A stretch of DNA of 47,136 bases, taken from Deltaproteobacteria bacterium (GTDB taxonomy: Bacteria > Desulfobacterota > B13-G15 > RBG-16-54-18). Below the pieces are notes generated by a model. The model saw only the letters and a list, made by a program, of their open reading frames with translations. It was not told where the DNA came from and ran no database searches. The translations under genes were made by a program, and so were the position numbers. The stretch covers positions 1 through 47,136 of the forward strand of contig JAFGNJ010000011.1 in the NCBI GenBank assembly GCA_016927065.1, given 5' to 3'. Shown here piece by piece: positions 8,525 to 16,694 of this stretch. The stretch's first letter is position 1, and every line of letters starts with the position of its first letter.

Positions 8525-9565
8525 ATGAAAAGGAAACTTATTGAGTATGTAGTGTGCCCTGAATGCAAGGGGAATTTTACCATTGAATGCTTTCATAATG
8601 ATGGAATTGAAGTAGAAGAAGGAGTCTTGTTGTGTGATAAAGGACACATGTTTCCTATTATCAATGGAGTGCCCCGCCTCTTACCACGCCATTTATTGAA
8701 CGAATTGATCAAATCTCATCCTGAGTTCATAAATAGATATTTAGACTTTCCAGTTAAAAAGGCAAGGAATACAAATATGACAATCAAAACCATGAAAAGT
8801 TTTGGTTATCAGTGGAATAAATTTGATAATATGTATGATTTTTGGGAAGAGGAATTTTTAGATTACATTTATCCTATTGGAAAGGAATTCTTCTCCAATA
8901 AGCTGGGATTGGATGCCGGTTGTGGTATGGGAAGATTCATTTTTTATGGAGCAAAATATGGAGCAGAGATGATAGGAGTTGATCTCAGTAACGCAGTGGA
9001 GGCTGCCTATAGAAACAATAAGTATAATGAGAAGGTTCATATTGTTCAGGCAGATATATACAATCTGCCTTTTCGGCCATCAACCTTTGATTTTGTTTAT
9101 TCTATCGGTGTTTTACACCATTTGCCAAAACCCAAGAAAGGTTTTGAATCGCTGCTACCATTTTTAAAACCCAAAGGTGATATATTTATCTGGGTCTATG
9201 GAAAAGCTTCACATACTCTCTGGCAAAAGCTAAGAAAGGTTTTGCAACATATCCAACATATCCCTTACAGTTTGATAAATTCCTTCTCATTCCTCATAGC
9301 AATTTGCATCTGGTCTTTCTTTATTATACCTAATAGGATCAGGCATAGGCTCGGCTTAATTAAAAAAGAAGAGATGAAATTTAGGAGATGGACATTTAAA
9401 CCGTTTCGGGTGGTCTATGCGGATTGTTTTGATCAATTAAGCGCACCTATTGCTTTTTATTATGATAAGCAGGATATACGGAAATGGTTTGCCGATAATG
9501 GATTAACATCAATGATGATTGCCTCCAGGGATAAGAATAGCTGGAGGGCATATGGCCGCACATAA
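8525..9565 (+). CDS. Zinc-ribbon (Trm112-like) methyltransferase
   Basis: A 346-residue protein. The N-terminal zinc ribbon uses VVCPECKGNF and LLCDKGHMFPIINGVPRLL, so the second half is Cys-x-x-Gly-His instead of Cys-x-x-Cys. The methyltransferase domain has LGLDAGCGMGRFIFYGA, MIGVDLSNAVEAA, VQADIYNLPF and FVYSIGVLHHLP. It is paralogous to the 5689 product but with a longer C-terminal region containing a hydrophobic stretch (SFSFLIAICIWSFFIIP). The last bases overlap the following glycosyltransferase. The role is probably modification of a lipid-linked glycan; the substrate is unknown. Confidence 0.78.
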   Translation: MKRKLIEYVVCPECKGNFTIECFHNDGIEVEEGVLLCDKGHMFPIINGVPRLLPRHLLNELIKSHPEFINRYLDFPVKKARNTNMTIKTMKSFGYQWNKFDNMYDFWEEEFLDYIYPIGKEFFSNKLGLDAGCGMGRFIFYGAKYGAEMIGVDLSNAVEAAYRNNKYNEKVHIVQADIYNLPFRPSTFDFVYSIGVLHHLPKPKKGFESLLPFLKPKGDIFIWVYGKASHTLWQKLRKVLQHIQHIPYSLINSFSFLIAICIWSFFIIPNRIRHRLGLIKKEEMKFRRWTFKPFRVVYADCFDQLSAPIAFYYDKQDIRKWFADNGLTSMMIASRDKNSWRAYGRT

Positions 9566-10736
9566 GGTTAATCGTGCTATGCGAATAAGTTTCCTGATAC
9601 AAGGGCTTGATGTTGGAGGAGCAGAAATTCAGTTGTATTACCTTGTCAGAGGATTGTTAAAACATAATCATTATATCCAGCTTGCTTATTTTTATGCTGG
9701 AGGAGCGCTTGAAAAGAAATTTCAGGAAATAGAGGGGTTGGACTTAAACTGCCTTTGGAGAAAATCAGGGTATGACTTTTCTGTAATCCGGACATATGTC
9801 TCTATGCTGAGAAGAGCTGATATCCAAATTGTGCAGGGGTATATGCCTCCAGCGAATAGCCTTGCCTTAATAGCAGGCGTTTTTGCAAAGGTTCCAGTGA
9901 AAGTGGCTAGCCTAAGAGCTTCAAATTGGGATTACCGGGAAACGACGGGCACATTCATATATTTTCATCTTGATCGTATCTTAGGGAACGGAATTGCTGA
10001 TGCCTATTTGGCAAACTCTAACAGGGGAAAATACTTCCATATTAGTAAAGGCTTCGATGATAGAAAGATTTTCGTCATCCACAATGGCATCGATACAGAA
10101 GTTATAAAGAGGAACAAACAGGATAAAAAAAAGGAATTTTATAAAGAACTGAAAATTTTACCTAATTCTCTTGTCATTGGCCTCATCGCCCGTATTGCTC
10201 CAATTAAAGATCATAAAACATTCTTGGAAGCAGTAAAAATTGTCCATAAAGAGTATCCCGAAGCCGTCTTTTTGATTGTAGGTGGAGGCGCCCCATCATT
10301 AATGGATGACCTGAGACGACTGACTAAAGAATTAGGGGTTGAGGAGAAGGTCATCTTTGCCGGAATGCGGAATGATGTGCCAGAACTTTTGCAAATAATA
10401 GATATTGTTTGTTCTTCTTCTTCTCACGGGGAGGCATTTTCTAATAGCATTGCCGAGGCGATGGCTGCAGGGAAGCCTGTGATTGTTACAGATGTAGGAG
10501 ATATGGCTGAAGTTGTGAAAGACGGCGAATGCGGTTTTGTGATACCGCCGAGGCATCCCAAGGCCTTAGCAAAAAGGATTATAGAGTTTCTCTCTGATGA
10601 AGAAACAAGAAAAACAATGGGAGCAATGGCTAGAGAAAGAATAGAGAAGAACTACGCAATTGATTCACTGATTAAAAAAACGGAGCAGGTATATCAGTGT
10701 CTTTTGGAGAAAAAGACAGGATATAACGCACGGTAG
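9552..10736 (+). CDS. GT4-family glycosyltransferase
   Basis: A GT-B retaining glycosyltransferase of about 394 residues. The N-terminal acceptor domain begins MRISFLIQGLDVGGAEIQL. The C-terminal donor domain contains IHNGIDTEVI, LIARIAPIKDHKTFLEA, VFLIVGGG and the E-x7-E region GEAFSNSIAEAMAAGKPVIV. I chose ATG 9552 because GGAGGG lies just upstream (9543-9548). A longer frame opens at 9519, and ATG 9579 sits directly before the first strand. It overlaps the previous gene by 14 bases and ends two bases before the O-antigen ligase gene. It should add one sugar to the lipid-linked repeat unit on the cytoplasmic face. Confidence 0.87.
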   Translation: MAAHKVNRAMRISFLIQGLDVGGAEIQLYYLVRGLLKHNHYIQLAYFYAGGALEKKFQEIEGLDLNCLWRKSGYDFSVIRTYVSMLRRADIQIVQGYMPPANSLALIAGVFAKVPVKVASLRASNWDYRETTGTFIYFHLDRILGNGIADAYLANSNRGKYFHISKGFDDRKIFVIHNGIDTEVIKRNKQDKKKEFYKELKILPNSLVIGLIARIAPIKDHKTFLEAVKIVHKEYPEAVFLIVGGGAPSLMDDLRRLTKELGVEEKVIFAGMRNDVPELLQIIDIVCSSSSHGEAFSNSIAEAMAAGKPVIVTDVGDMAEVVKDGECGFVIPPRHPKALAKRIIEFLSDEETRKTMGAMARERIEKNYAIDSLIKKTEQVYQCLLEKKTGYNAR

Positions 10737-10737
10737 A

Positions 10738-12024
10738 ATGTTATCTGTGGCTGTCGATAAGACTTCTTTCGTGTTTCCCACTTTATTAAAAAGGATAGGC
10801 TGGAAAGTAGTGCTTCTTCTTTTGTTGTTTTTGCCTTTTCAATTTAATATTTATCATAGAATGAATTTACCGAACCATTTTTTATGGGTTGATGAAATTT
10901 TTATTGTTTTTGCGTTTACTTTGTTCTTGTTTATTTTGCTTCATCAGGGAAAAATCTCCAAGGATGCAAACCGGATCTTCACCTCTCTGCTTTTTTTCAG
11001 TATTATAGGAATAGTTTCCGGTCTCTTTAATTTTAATTCTTTTGCCATAACTACAAATGGTATCTTTGATTATATAAAGAATTTTTTGGCTATCCCCGTA
11101 TTTTGCTTATTCTCAGTAACTGAAAAAAAAGTGAGCGGTTTATATAAAATATTACATCGGTTGGCGCTCTTTCTCTGTCTGGTGGCAATTTTGCAAGTGA
11201 TAGCTTTTTTTCTTGGTCTTCCGCTGAGCAAGATAGGGTTCCCTTTTGCTGCTGTAAGGTTTGGACTGCCACGGACACCTTCTTTAATGGGGCATTACAA
11301 TATCTTTGGGCTCTATGCCTTGTTTTTTTTCACTCTTGATTTTAGTTTATATCGGCGTATTCGTTGGCAGAATTTGCTTCTTGCTTTGGGGGTGTTTCTT
11401 TCTATATCCCGGATGGTCTGGGTTGCTTTTTTTCTCGTTATCCTCATTTTCTTGCTTCGTAAAAAGAGTATGCCTGCGTTCATATTGTTTCTGGTGGGAT
11501 TGTTATTGATGGTAATAAGTGTAGCTCCGTTTTTAGGGCATACGGCACTTGAAATGGGCTCGGGGGGAGGGTATTTCCGTGGGTACGCGTTAAGCAAATC
11601 GCTGGAGATATGGAGAGACCATCCTCTCTTGGGGGTCGGACCAGGGATGTATGGAGGAATTGTATCCCTTGTTTTTAATAGTTCTATTTATGCATTGTAT
11701 GATTTCTCTCCGTATTGGTTTAATTATATTGAAAGTATTGGGTCACTTGACCAATTCTTGCCACAAATTATGGCTGAGATGGGCTTATTAGGTGTTCTGA
11801 GCTTTGGGTTTCTTTTGTTTACCTTATGGAGGATTGCAAGAAAGGCATCTTTAGTTGCTACGGGCCATTTTCGCAAGGAAATGCTTTTCGGGTTTTCAAT
11901 TATACCCATTGTTTTGGCGCTCTATCTCTTGGGAAGTGGACTAAATCTGACTGCTTTTTTATTAACCTATAGTGTGCTTTTTGGTATGGTGTTAGGGATG
12001 AAAAATGAAAATACTGCTTGTTAA
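10738..12024 (+). CDS. O-antigen ligase/polymerase (Wzy/WaaL-like)
   Basis: A 428-residue protein with about ten or more hydrophobic segments. The Wzy_C-type core is visible as LSISRMVWVAFFLVILIFLL, followed by a large periplasmic loop containing EIWRDHPLLGVGPGMYGG, the usual signature of O-antigen ligase family proteins. A loop rich in aromatic residues (SPYWFNYIESIGSLDQFLPQ) precedes the final helices. It sits between two GT4 glycosyltransferase genes, overlapping the second by 20 bases. It probably polymerises repeat units in the periplasm; ligation to a lipid core is the alternative. Confidence 0.82.
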   Translation: MLSVAVDKTSFVFPTLLKRIGWKVVLLLLLFLPFQFNIYHRMNLPNHFLWVDEIFIVFAFTLFLFILLHQGKISKDANRIFTSLLFFSIIGIVSGLFNFNSFAITTNGIFDYIKNFLAIPVFCLFSVTEKKVSGLYKILHRLALFLCLVAILQVIAFFLGLPLSKIGFPFAAVRFGLPRTPSLMGHYNIFGLYALFFFTLDFSLYRRIRWQNLLLALGVFLSISRMVWVAFFLVILIFLLRKKSMPAFILFLVGLLLMVISVAPFLGHTALEMGSGGGYFRGYALSKSLEIWRDHPLLGVGPGMYGGIVSLVFNSSIYALYDFSPYWFNYIESIGSLDQFLPQIMAEMGLLGVLSFGFLLFTLWRIARKASLVATGHFRKEMLFGFSIIPIVLALYLLGSGLNLTAFLLTYSVLFGMVLGMKNENTAC

Positions 12025-13261
12025 TCATCGTTATTTTGTATCTGGTGGACCAGAGAGATATATGTTCTCTCTCATTGAACTTATGCATTCCAAAGGCCAT
12101 CAAATAATTCCTTTTTCTATAAATTATTCCAATAATAGGCAGACAGAATATTCTCAGTATTTTATTTCGCCACCAATTAGTGAAGAGCATGTCTATTTCA
12201 GTGATTTAAGGCTAAATCTTTATGAGAAACTAATACTTTTTGGAAAGACTATCTATAATTTTGAAGCAAAGAAAAAGATAAAAGAGGTGATTAGAAAAGA
12301 GGGGATTGACATAGTTTATACGCTTCAGACGGTGAATTTTCTCTATCCGAGCATTATTGATGGTTGTAAGGAAATGGGTATCCCCGTGGTAGCCAGACTT
12401 TCTGATTTTCAATTGGTCTGTCCTACCTATACCTTCTTTCGAGATGGAGAGATTTGTGAAAGATGTAAAAATGGTTACTATTGGGCTGTGAAGAATAAGT
12501 GCGCGAAAAACTCTTATGTGGTCTCATTTGCCAGGGTATTTGCCATGTATGTCCACAAGATCTTAAGAATTCAGGAAAAGATAGATGGTTTTATCGCACC
12601 CTCCGAATTTTTAAGAGATAAAATGATTGAATGTGGTATGGACAGATCAAAAATAGTTTGGATTCCAACATATATCGACCTCAATGATTACATGCCAACG
12701 TATAGCTTCGATGACCATATACTTTATGTTGGAAACATATTGCAATATAAAGGGTTAGAGTATTTAATAAAGGCTTTCGAAACAATAAAAAACGATGTTA
12801 GATTAAAGAACGTAGGGAGTTCAAGCGATGGCGAGGACGAAAGATTGAAAAATTATATAAGAGTAAAGGGCATAAAGAATATTGACTTTTTAGGTTTTAA
12901 GCATAAAGAAGAATTAAAGGAAATATATCAAAAGGCGATGTTCATAGTCATGCCTTCCATTTGGTATGAAAATATGCCTCGTGTTATTTTAGAAAGTATG
13001 GCTTATGGGAAGCCTATAATTGCAAGCAATATTGGAAGTATCCCAGAACTCATCGATCATGGAAAAAACGGATTTTTGTTTGAACCCAAGAATATTGATG
13101 ACTTAAAAGAGAAAATTCAACATTTGCTAAATAATCCAGGCAAAATAATAGAAATGGGGAAGAGGGCAAGGCAGAAGGCCGAAGAAAGGTATGGCAGCGA
13201 GCTTCATTATGAGAAGCTGATAGGTGTATTTCACAAGGTATTAGGAAAGAGGAATCAATGA
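12005..13261 (+). CDS. GT4-family glycosyltransferase
   Basis: A 418-residue GT-B enzyme. It starts MKILLVNHRYFVSGGPERYM, the GGxE-like acceptor loop of GT4 enzymes. A cysteine-containing insert (CERCKNGYYWAVKNKC) lies near residue 150, as in many family members that use Zn or a disulphide there. The donor-site end has SIWYENMPRVILESMAYGKP followed by IIASNIGSIPELI. It overlaps the ligase/polymerase gene upstream and the radical SAM gene downstream by four bases (ATGA). It adds one sugar to the repeat unit; donor and linkage cannot be told. Confidence 0.87.
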   Translation: MKILLVNHRYFVSGGPERYMFSLIELMHSKGHQIIPFSINYSNNRQTEYSQYFISPPISEEHVYFSDLRLNLYEKLILFGKTIYNFEAKKKIKEVIRKEGIDIVYTLQTVNFLYPSIIDGCKEMGIPVVARLSDFQLVCPTYTFFRDGEICERCKNGYYWAVKNKCAKNSYVVSFARVFAMYVHKILRIQEKIDGFIAPSEFLRDKMIECGMDRSKIVWIPTYIDLNDYMPTYSFDDHILYVGNILQYKGLEYLIKAFETIKNDVRLKNVGSSSDGEDERLKNYIRVKGIKNIDFLGFKHKEELKEIYQKAMFIVMPSIWYENMPRVILESMAYGKPIIASNIGSIPELIDHGKNGFLFEPKNIDDLKEKIQHLLNNPGKIIEMGKRARQKAEERYGSELHYEKLIGVFHKVLGKRNQ

Positions 13262-14709
13262 AAGTTTTGTTGGTTAACGCTCCTCCCTTAAAGAAGCTTG
13301 GTGTTATCGGCCAGATGTATCCGCCTCTTGGGATACTGTATCTTGCTGCATATGCGAGGAAATACCTTAAGGATCTAAAAATTAGAGTCATCGATGGATA
13401 TCAAGAGGACAGCCGCACGTTGGTAGAAAAGATTAGAAAATTTGACCCTGAGGTTTTAGGAGTTTCTTTTACCACCCCAGCATCAACAGGGGCGTATAAT
13501 ATTATCAATGCGGTAAAGCAAGAGAACAATACAATCTATGTCGTCGCTGGGGGTGCACACGCTACTGCTTTGCCAGAGGAGGTTTTAGAGAGATCAAAAA
13601 CTGACATGGTAGTGATTGGAGAAGGAGAAATTTCATTTTTTGAGATATTAGAGCACATAAGCGAAGATAAGGAGACTAACTCTGTTTTGGGTACCATGCT
13701 TTGGGAAAATGGGAGGATTAAGAGGAATCCTCCCAGGCCGCTTATCAAAGATCTCGATACCATACCATTTCCTGCTCGAGACCTTTTAGATATTCAGAAG
13801 TACCCGGGATATTATTATAAAAAGAAAAGGAAAGATACTTCTCTGATCTCATCGAGAGGGTGTCCATACAATTGCATCTTTTGCTCTAACCCGGTTTGGA
13901 AGCACCAGAAACCTTGGTTTAGACTGCGGTCTCCTCAAAACGTCGTGGATGAGATGGAACATATATCGAAAGAATTTGGAATCGAAGAATTCTATGATGA
14001 AACCGATGAGTTTAATGCAAACAAAAGATGGGCGAAAGAGTTATGTGAAGAAATTATAGAAAGAAGGCTGAATATCTCTTGGAAAGCTCAGATGCGAGCT
14101 GATAATATGGATGATGAATTAGCAGAAAAAATGGCACGTTCTGGTTTTTGGCTTGGTTTCTTTGGAGTTGAGAGTGGAAATGATAGAACATTAAGAGGGA
14201 TTAACAAAAAAATTACCACCGTTCAAAATGAAACATCTCTGAGTATATTGAAAAGACATAATATTAAAGCTTATGCTCTTTTTATGGCTTTTAATATATG
14301 GGAAGAAGACGGAAGATTAAAATATGAAGGCAAAAAAGATACAATGAATACCTTGCAATTCGCGCTTAGATTGGTAAAAGAGAAGAAAATAGACCTTATG
14401 AGTTGGTCGTTAACGACTCCTTATCCGGGAAGTAAATTATACAACTTGGCCTTACAATACAACCTTATACCTGAGGAAATTATTGGTAGATGGGAACAGT
14501 GGGATTCAAGCGCCAATTTTGTCGTCAAACTTCCTGGAATCAATAAGCGAGATTGGATCGAAATACAAAATAAGGGCAAAAGAATTCAACTACAATTGTT
14601 ATTTACCAGTAGAACTTTTAATCTCAGAGCTTTTCCTTTGTACTTTAAGCGAGGTCTACAGCAGTTAAAAAACACAATGAAGATTAGGAACGACCCTACA
14701 AGTGGATAG
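13258..14709 (+). CDS. B12-binding-domain radical SAM protein
   Basis: A 483-residue protein. The N-terminal B12-binding-like domain is MKVLLVNAPPLKKLG with MYPPLGILYLAAYARKY and a GGAHATALPEEVL strand. The radical SAM core has the cluster motif SSRGCPYNCIFCSNP (Cys-x3-Cys-x2-Cys, about residues 201-208). A later strand, FFGVESGNDRTLRGI, is typical of the family. Relatives in this architecture perform radical methylations or rearrangements on sugars, lipids or peptides. It overlaps the glycosyltransferase before it by four bases. It likely modifies a sugar or lipid intermediate of the locus. The corrinoid-binding histidine is not obvious, so true B12 dependence is uncertain. Confidence 0.85.
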   Translation: MKVLLVNAPPLKKLGVIGQMYPPLGILYLAAYARKYLKDLKIRVIDGYQEDSRTLVEKIRKFDPEVLGVSFTTPASTGAYNIINAVKQENNTIYVVAGGAHATALPEEVLERSKTDMVVIGEGEISFFEILEHISEDKETNSVLGTMLWENGRIKRNPPRPLIKDLDTIPFPARDLLDIQKYPGYYYKKKRKDTSLISSRGCPYNCIFCSNPVWKHQKPWFRLRSPQNVVDEMEHISKEFGIEEFYDETDEFNANKRWAKELCEEIIERRLNISWKAQMRADNMDDELAEKMARSGFWLGFFGVESGNDRTLRGINKKITTVQNETSLSILKRHNIKAYALFMAFNIWEEDGRLKYEGKKDTMNTLQFALRLVKEKKIDLMSWSLTTPYPGSKLYNLALQYNLIPEEIIGRWEQWDSSANFVVKLPGINKRDWIEIQNKGKRIQLQLLFTSRTFNLRAFPLYFKRGLQQLKNTMKIRNDPTSG

Positions 14710-14812
14710 GTTCATAGCGATGACCTATAAATATAACACCCCCTGCCGGATATGCAATATCTGGAAGCATCCCGCAAAACCTTCCGGCGAGATCTCTGAT
14801 AGAGGCCGTTAA
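14702..14812 (+). pseudogene. Relic: 5' end of a radical SAM gene
   Basis: A 36-codon frame starting at GTG 14702 reads VDRFIAMTYKYNTPCRICNI then WKHPAKPSGEIS. It aligns position by position with the start of the intact radical SAM gene at 15708 (VDALIAITYRCNARCQMCSI then WRYPTKPSEEIQ). The first cluster cysteine is Tyr here, and the frame stops soon after, so it is dead. It overlaps the last codons of the preceding radical SAM gene. It is either a decayed duplicate or a leftover from an earlier version of the locus. Confidence 0.75.
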
Positions 14813-15034
14813 TGATCTCGATCTGCAATTGGTAGCTATCGGCAATGGTATGCTGTGGGGTGATTCGGCGAGGAGGAGGAGAGATAATCCTTGCGGTGTG
14901 GGTATATGCCACTTGAGGAACTGAAAAAGGTAACAAAGAATTGCATGGCGATGATTATACCATCTGAGCGGCATGAGAATAATCCACGTTCCGTCATCAG
15001 CATGGCTATGGGAAAATGTGGATCGGGACAATAA
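14813..15034 (+). pseudogene. Relic: donor-domain piece of a GT4 glycosyltransferase
   Basis: Two short frames resemble the end of a GT4 enzyme. Just after 14813 one frame reads DLDLQLVAIGNGML, the strand before the donor site. After a frame change, 14906-15034 reads MPLEELKKVTKNCMAMIIPS then ERHENNPRSVISMAMGK. This matches the intact gene at 12005 (EELKEIYQKAMFIVMPS then IWYENMPRVILESMAYGK). The relic runs directly from the radical SAM relic into the start of the methyltransferase at 15016. It is non-functional: frameshifted, with no N-terminal domain. Confidence 0.7.
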
Positions 15035-15705
15035 TAGCACGGCTGTGGAATTGGCCAGATGGGCTTTGTTGGCGATTTACAGAGAGTTTTACCCTCAGGT
15101 CAAGGCGAAGGAAATACGCGCTTTTTATGGACCGTATGAGACCAACATCAAAGGATAAAGTGCTTGATGTTGGGGTTAGCGAGTACACTTTCAGAGGCAC
15201 CAATTTTTTGGAACAGTGGTATCCATGGCCGGGAAATATAACCGCCTTGTCTAATGATGACCCAAAAGAATTCGACGATTTTCTCAAAAAGTTTCCCAAG
15301 ACAAATCTGGTATTCGAGGATGGAAGGGCGTTGAGTTTTCCGGATAACGCTTTCAATGTTGTATTCAGCAATGCAGTTGTCGAACATGTGGGGAGCCGTG
15401 ATAATCAGAGAAAGTTTATCCATGAGATCGTAAGAGTAAGTAAGAGGGCATTTATCTCCACTCCTAATCGATGGTTTCCCGTTGATGCACACACCCTGAT
15501 ACCCTTTGCCCATTGGCTGCCCGTAAGAGCCAGGTTTCTCATTTTCAGGGTCCTCGGACGAGGCTACTGGGCGGATCTAAATCGCTTGAACCTTTTATCG
15601 AAAAAGGAGTTTGTAAAGCTGTTTCCACCACACATTAAGCTACAAGTATACGGACAAAAAGTATTCGGTATATTGCATAGCCTAAACGCGATCGTGGAGA
15701 AGTAA
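15016..15705 (+). CDS. SAM-dependent methyltransferase
   Basis: A 229-residue protein. The core begins at KDKVLDVGVSEYTFRGTNFL (motif I), followed by NLVFEDGRALSFPDNAFNVV, FSNAVVEHVG and AFISTPNRWFPVDAHTL, a layout seen in polysaccharide-locus methyltransferases. The first 35 or so residues are basic and poorly patterned. The true start may be an internal Met (around 15127 or 15136), because the 5' end overlaps the GT4 relic and has no clear ribosome-binding site. It ends two bases before the radical SAM gene. Substrate unknown. Confidence 0.7.
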   Translation: MWIGTIIARLWNWPDGLCWRFTESFTLRSRRRKYALFMDRMRPTSKDKVLDVGVSEYTFRGTNFLEQWYPWPGNITALSNDDPKEFDDFLKKFPKTNLVFEDGRALSFPDNAFNVVFSNAVVEHVGSRDNQRKFIHEIVRVSKRAFISTPNRWFPVDAHTLIPFAHWLPVRARFLIFRVLGRGYWADLNRLNLLSKKEFVKLFPPHIKLQVYGQKVFGILHSLNAIVEK

Positions 15706-15707
15706 CA

Positions 15708-16694
15708 GTGGACGCCCTTATTGCCATAACGTATCGTTGTAACGCCCGGTGCCAGATGTGTAGTATCTGGAGATACCCAACAAAACCTTCTGAGGAAATA
15801 CAGCCAAAACACCTTAGGAGTATCCCCGCAGGATTGCGGTTTGCCAATATCACCGGTGGAGAGCCTTTTGTAAGAGATGATGTAGAAGAATTTTTAAAGG
15901 TGTTGAAGGAAAAGGTAAAGAGGATTGTTATCAGCACTAATGGATACTTTACCGATAAGATAATGAGATTGGCGAAAAAACATTCCGATGTCGGAATACG
16001 TATCAGCATTGAAGGGCTCCCGAGGGCAAACGACGAGTTACGAGGCCTCCATGATGGTTTTGACCGGGGATTGAGGACGCTTTTGGAACTCCATCAGTAT
16101 GGATTGAAGGACATCGGTTTCGGGATCACTGTTTCGGACAGAAATATCCTGGAAATGATGAAACTCTACGAGATGGCCAAGATGATGAATTTAGAATTTG
16201 CCACTGCTGTTGTCCATAATACTTACTATTTTCACAAGTTTGACAACAACATTACAAAAGTTAAAACGTTAAATAAAGAGCTTGATCAATTAACAACAGA
16301 TATGTTGAAATCTAAAAAAATGAAAAATTGGTTCAGGGCGTATTTTAATTACGGACTGAAGAATTATGTGAATGGCGGCAAGAGGCTTCTTCCCTGTAAG
16401 GCAGGCACCAATCTATTTTTTGTTGATCCCTTTGGAGATTTGAGGCCCTGCAACGGGATGGAAATAACTATAGGCAACCTGAAAATAAACGGTTTTAAAG
16501 AGCTATGGAACAGCAAAGCGGCTGAAGAGATGAGAAAAAAGGTTGAGGAATGCGATCAAAACTGCTGGATGATTGGTAGTGTGGCTCCCATAATGAGAGA
16601 GAGAATATGGATACCTGCTTTGTGGATCATGAGACATAAACTACAACTGCTATGGGAGAAAAAGATTTGCATGGATGATATACCAAAAAGATGA
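15708..16694 (+). CDS. Radical SAM protein with C-terminal SPASM-like cysteines
   Basis: A 328-residue protein starting at GTG 15708. The cluster motif YRCNARCQMCSIW (Cys-x3-Cys-x2-Cys) lies at the very N-terminus, then ITGGEPFVRDDVEEFL, VISTNGYFTDKI and RISIEGLP. The C-terminal region has PCKAGTNLFFVDPFGDLRPC, GNLKINGFKELWNS and CDQNCW, the pattern of SPASM/twitch-type auxiliary-cluster regions. It is AT-rich like its neighbours and overlaps the next glycosyltransferase by four bases. A decayed copy of its 5' end lies about 1 kb upstream. The reaction is unknown; radical modification of a sugar or peptide-like substituent is the natural guess. Confidence 0.85.
   Translation: MDALIAITYRCNARCQMCSIWRYPTKPSEEIQPKHLRSIPAGLRFANITGGEPFVRDDVEEFLKVLKEKVKRIVISTNGYFTDKIMRLAKKHSDVGIRISIEGLPRANDELRGLHDGFDRGLRTLLELHQYGLKDIGFGITVSDRNILEMMKLYEMAKMMNLEFATAVVHNTYYFHKFDNNITKVKTLNKELDQLTTDMLKSKKMKNWFRAYFNYGLKNYVNGGKRLLPCKAGTNLFFVDPFGDLRPCNGMEITIGNLKINGFKELWNSKAAEEMRKKVEECDQNCWMIGSVAPIMRERIWIPALWIMRHKLQLLWEKKICMDDIPKR

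Noticed and set aside
8165..8647. 160-codon minus-strand open frame over the end of asnB
   Set aside because: It is antisense to conserved asnB and has no recognisable domain.
14973..15158. 61-codon frame overlapping the methyltransferase start
   Set aside because: The reading frame of the methyltransferase carries the family motifs; this one does not.
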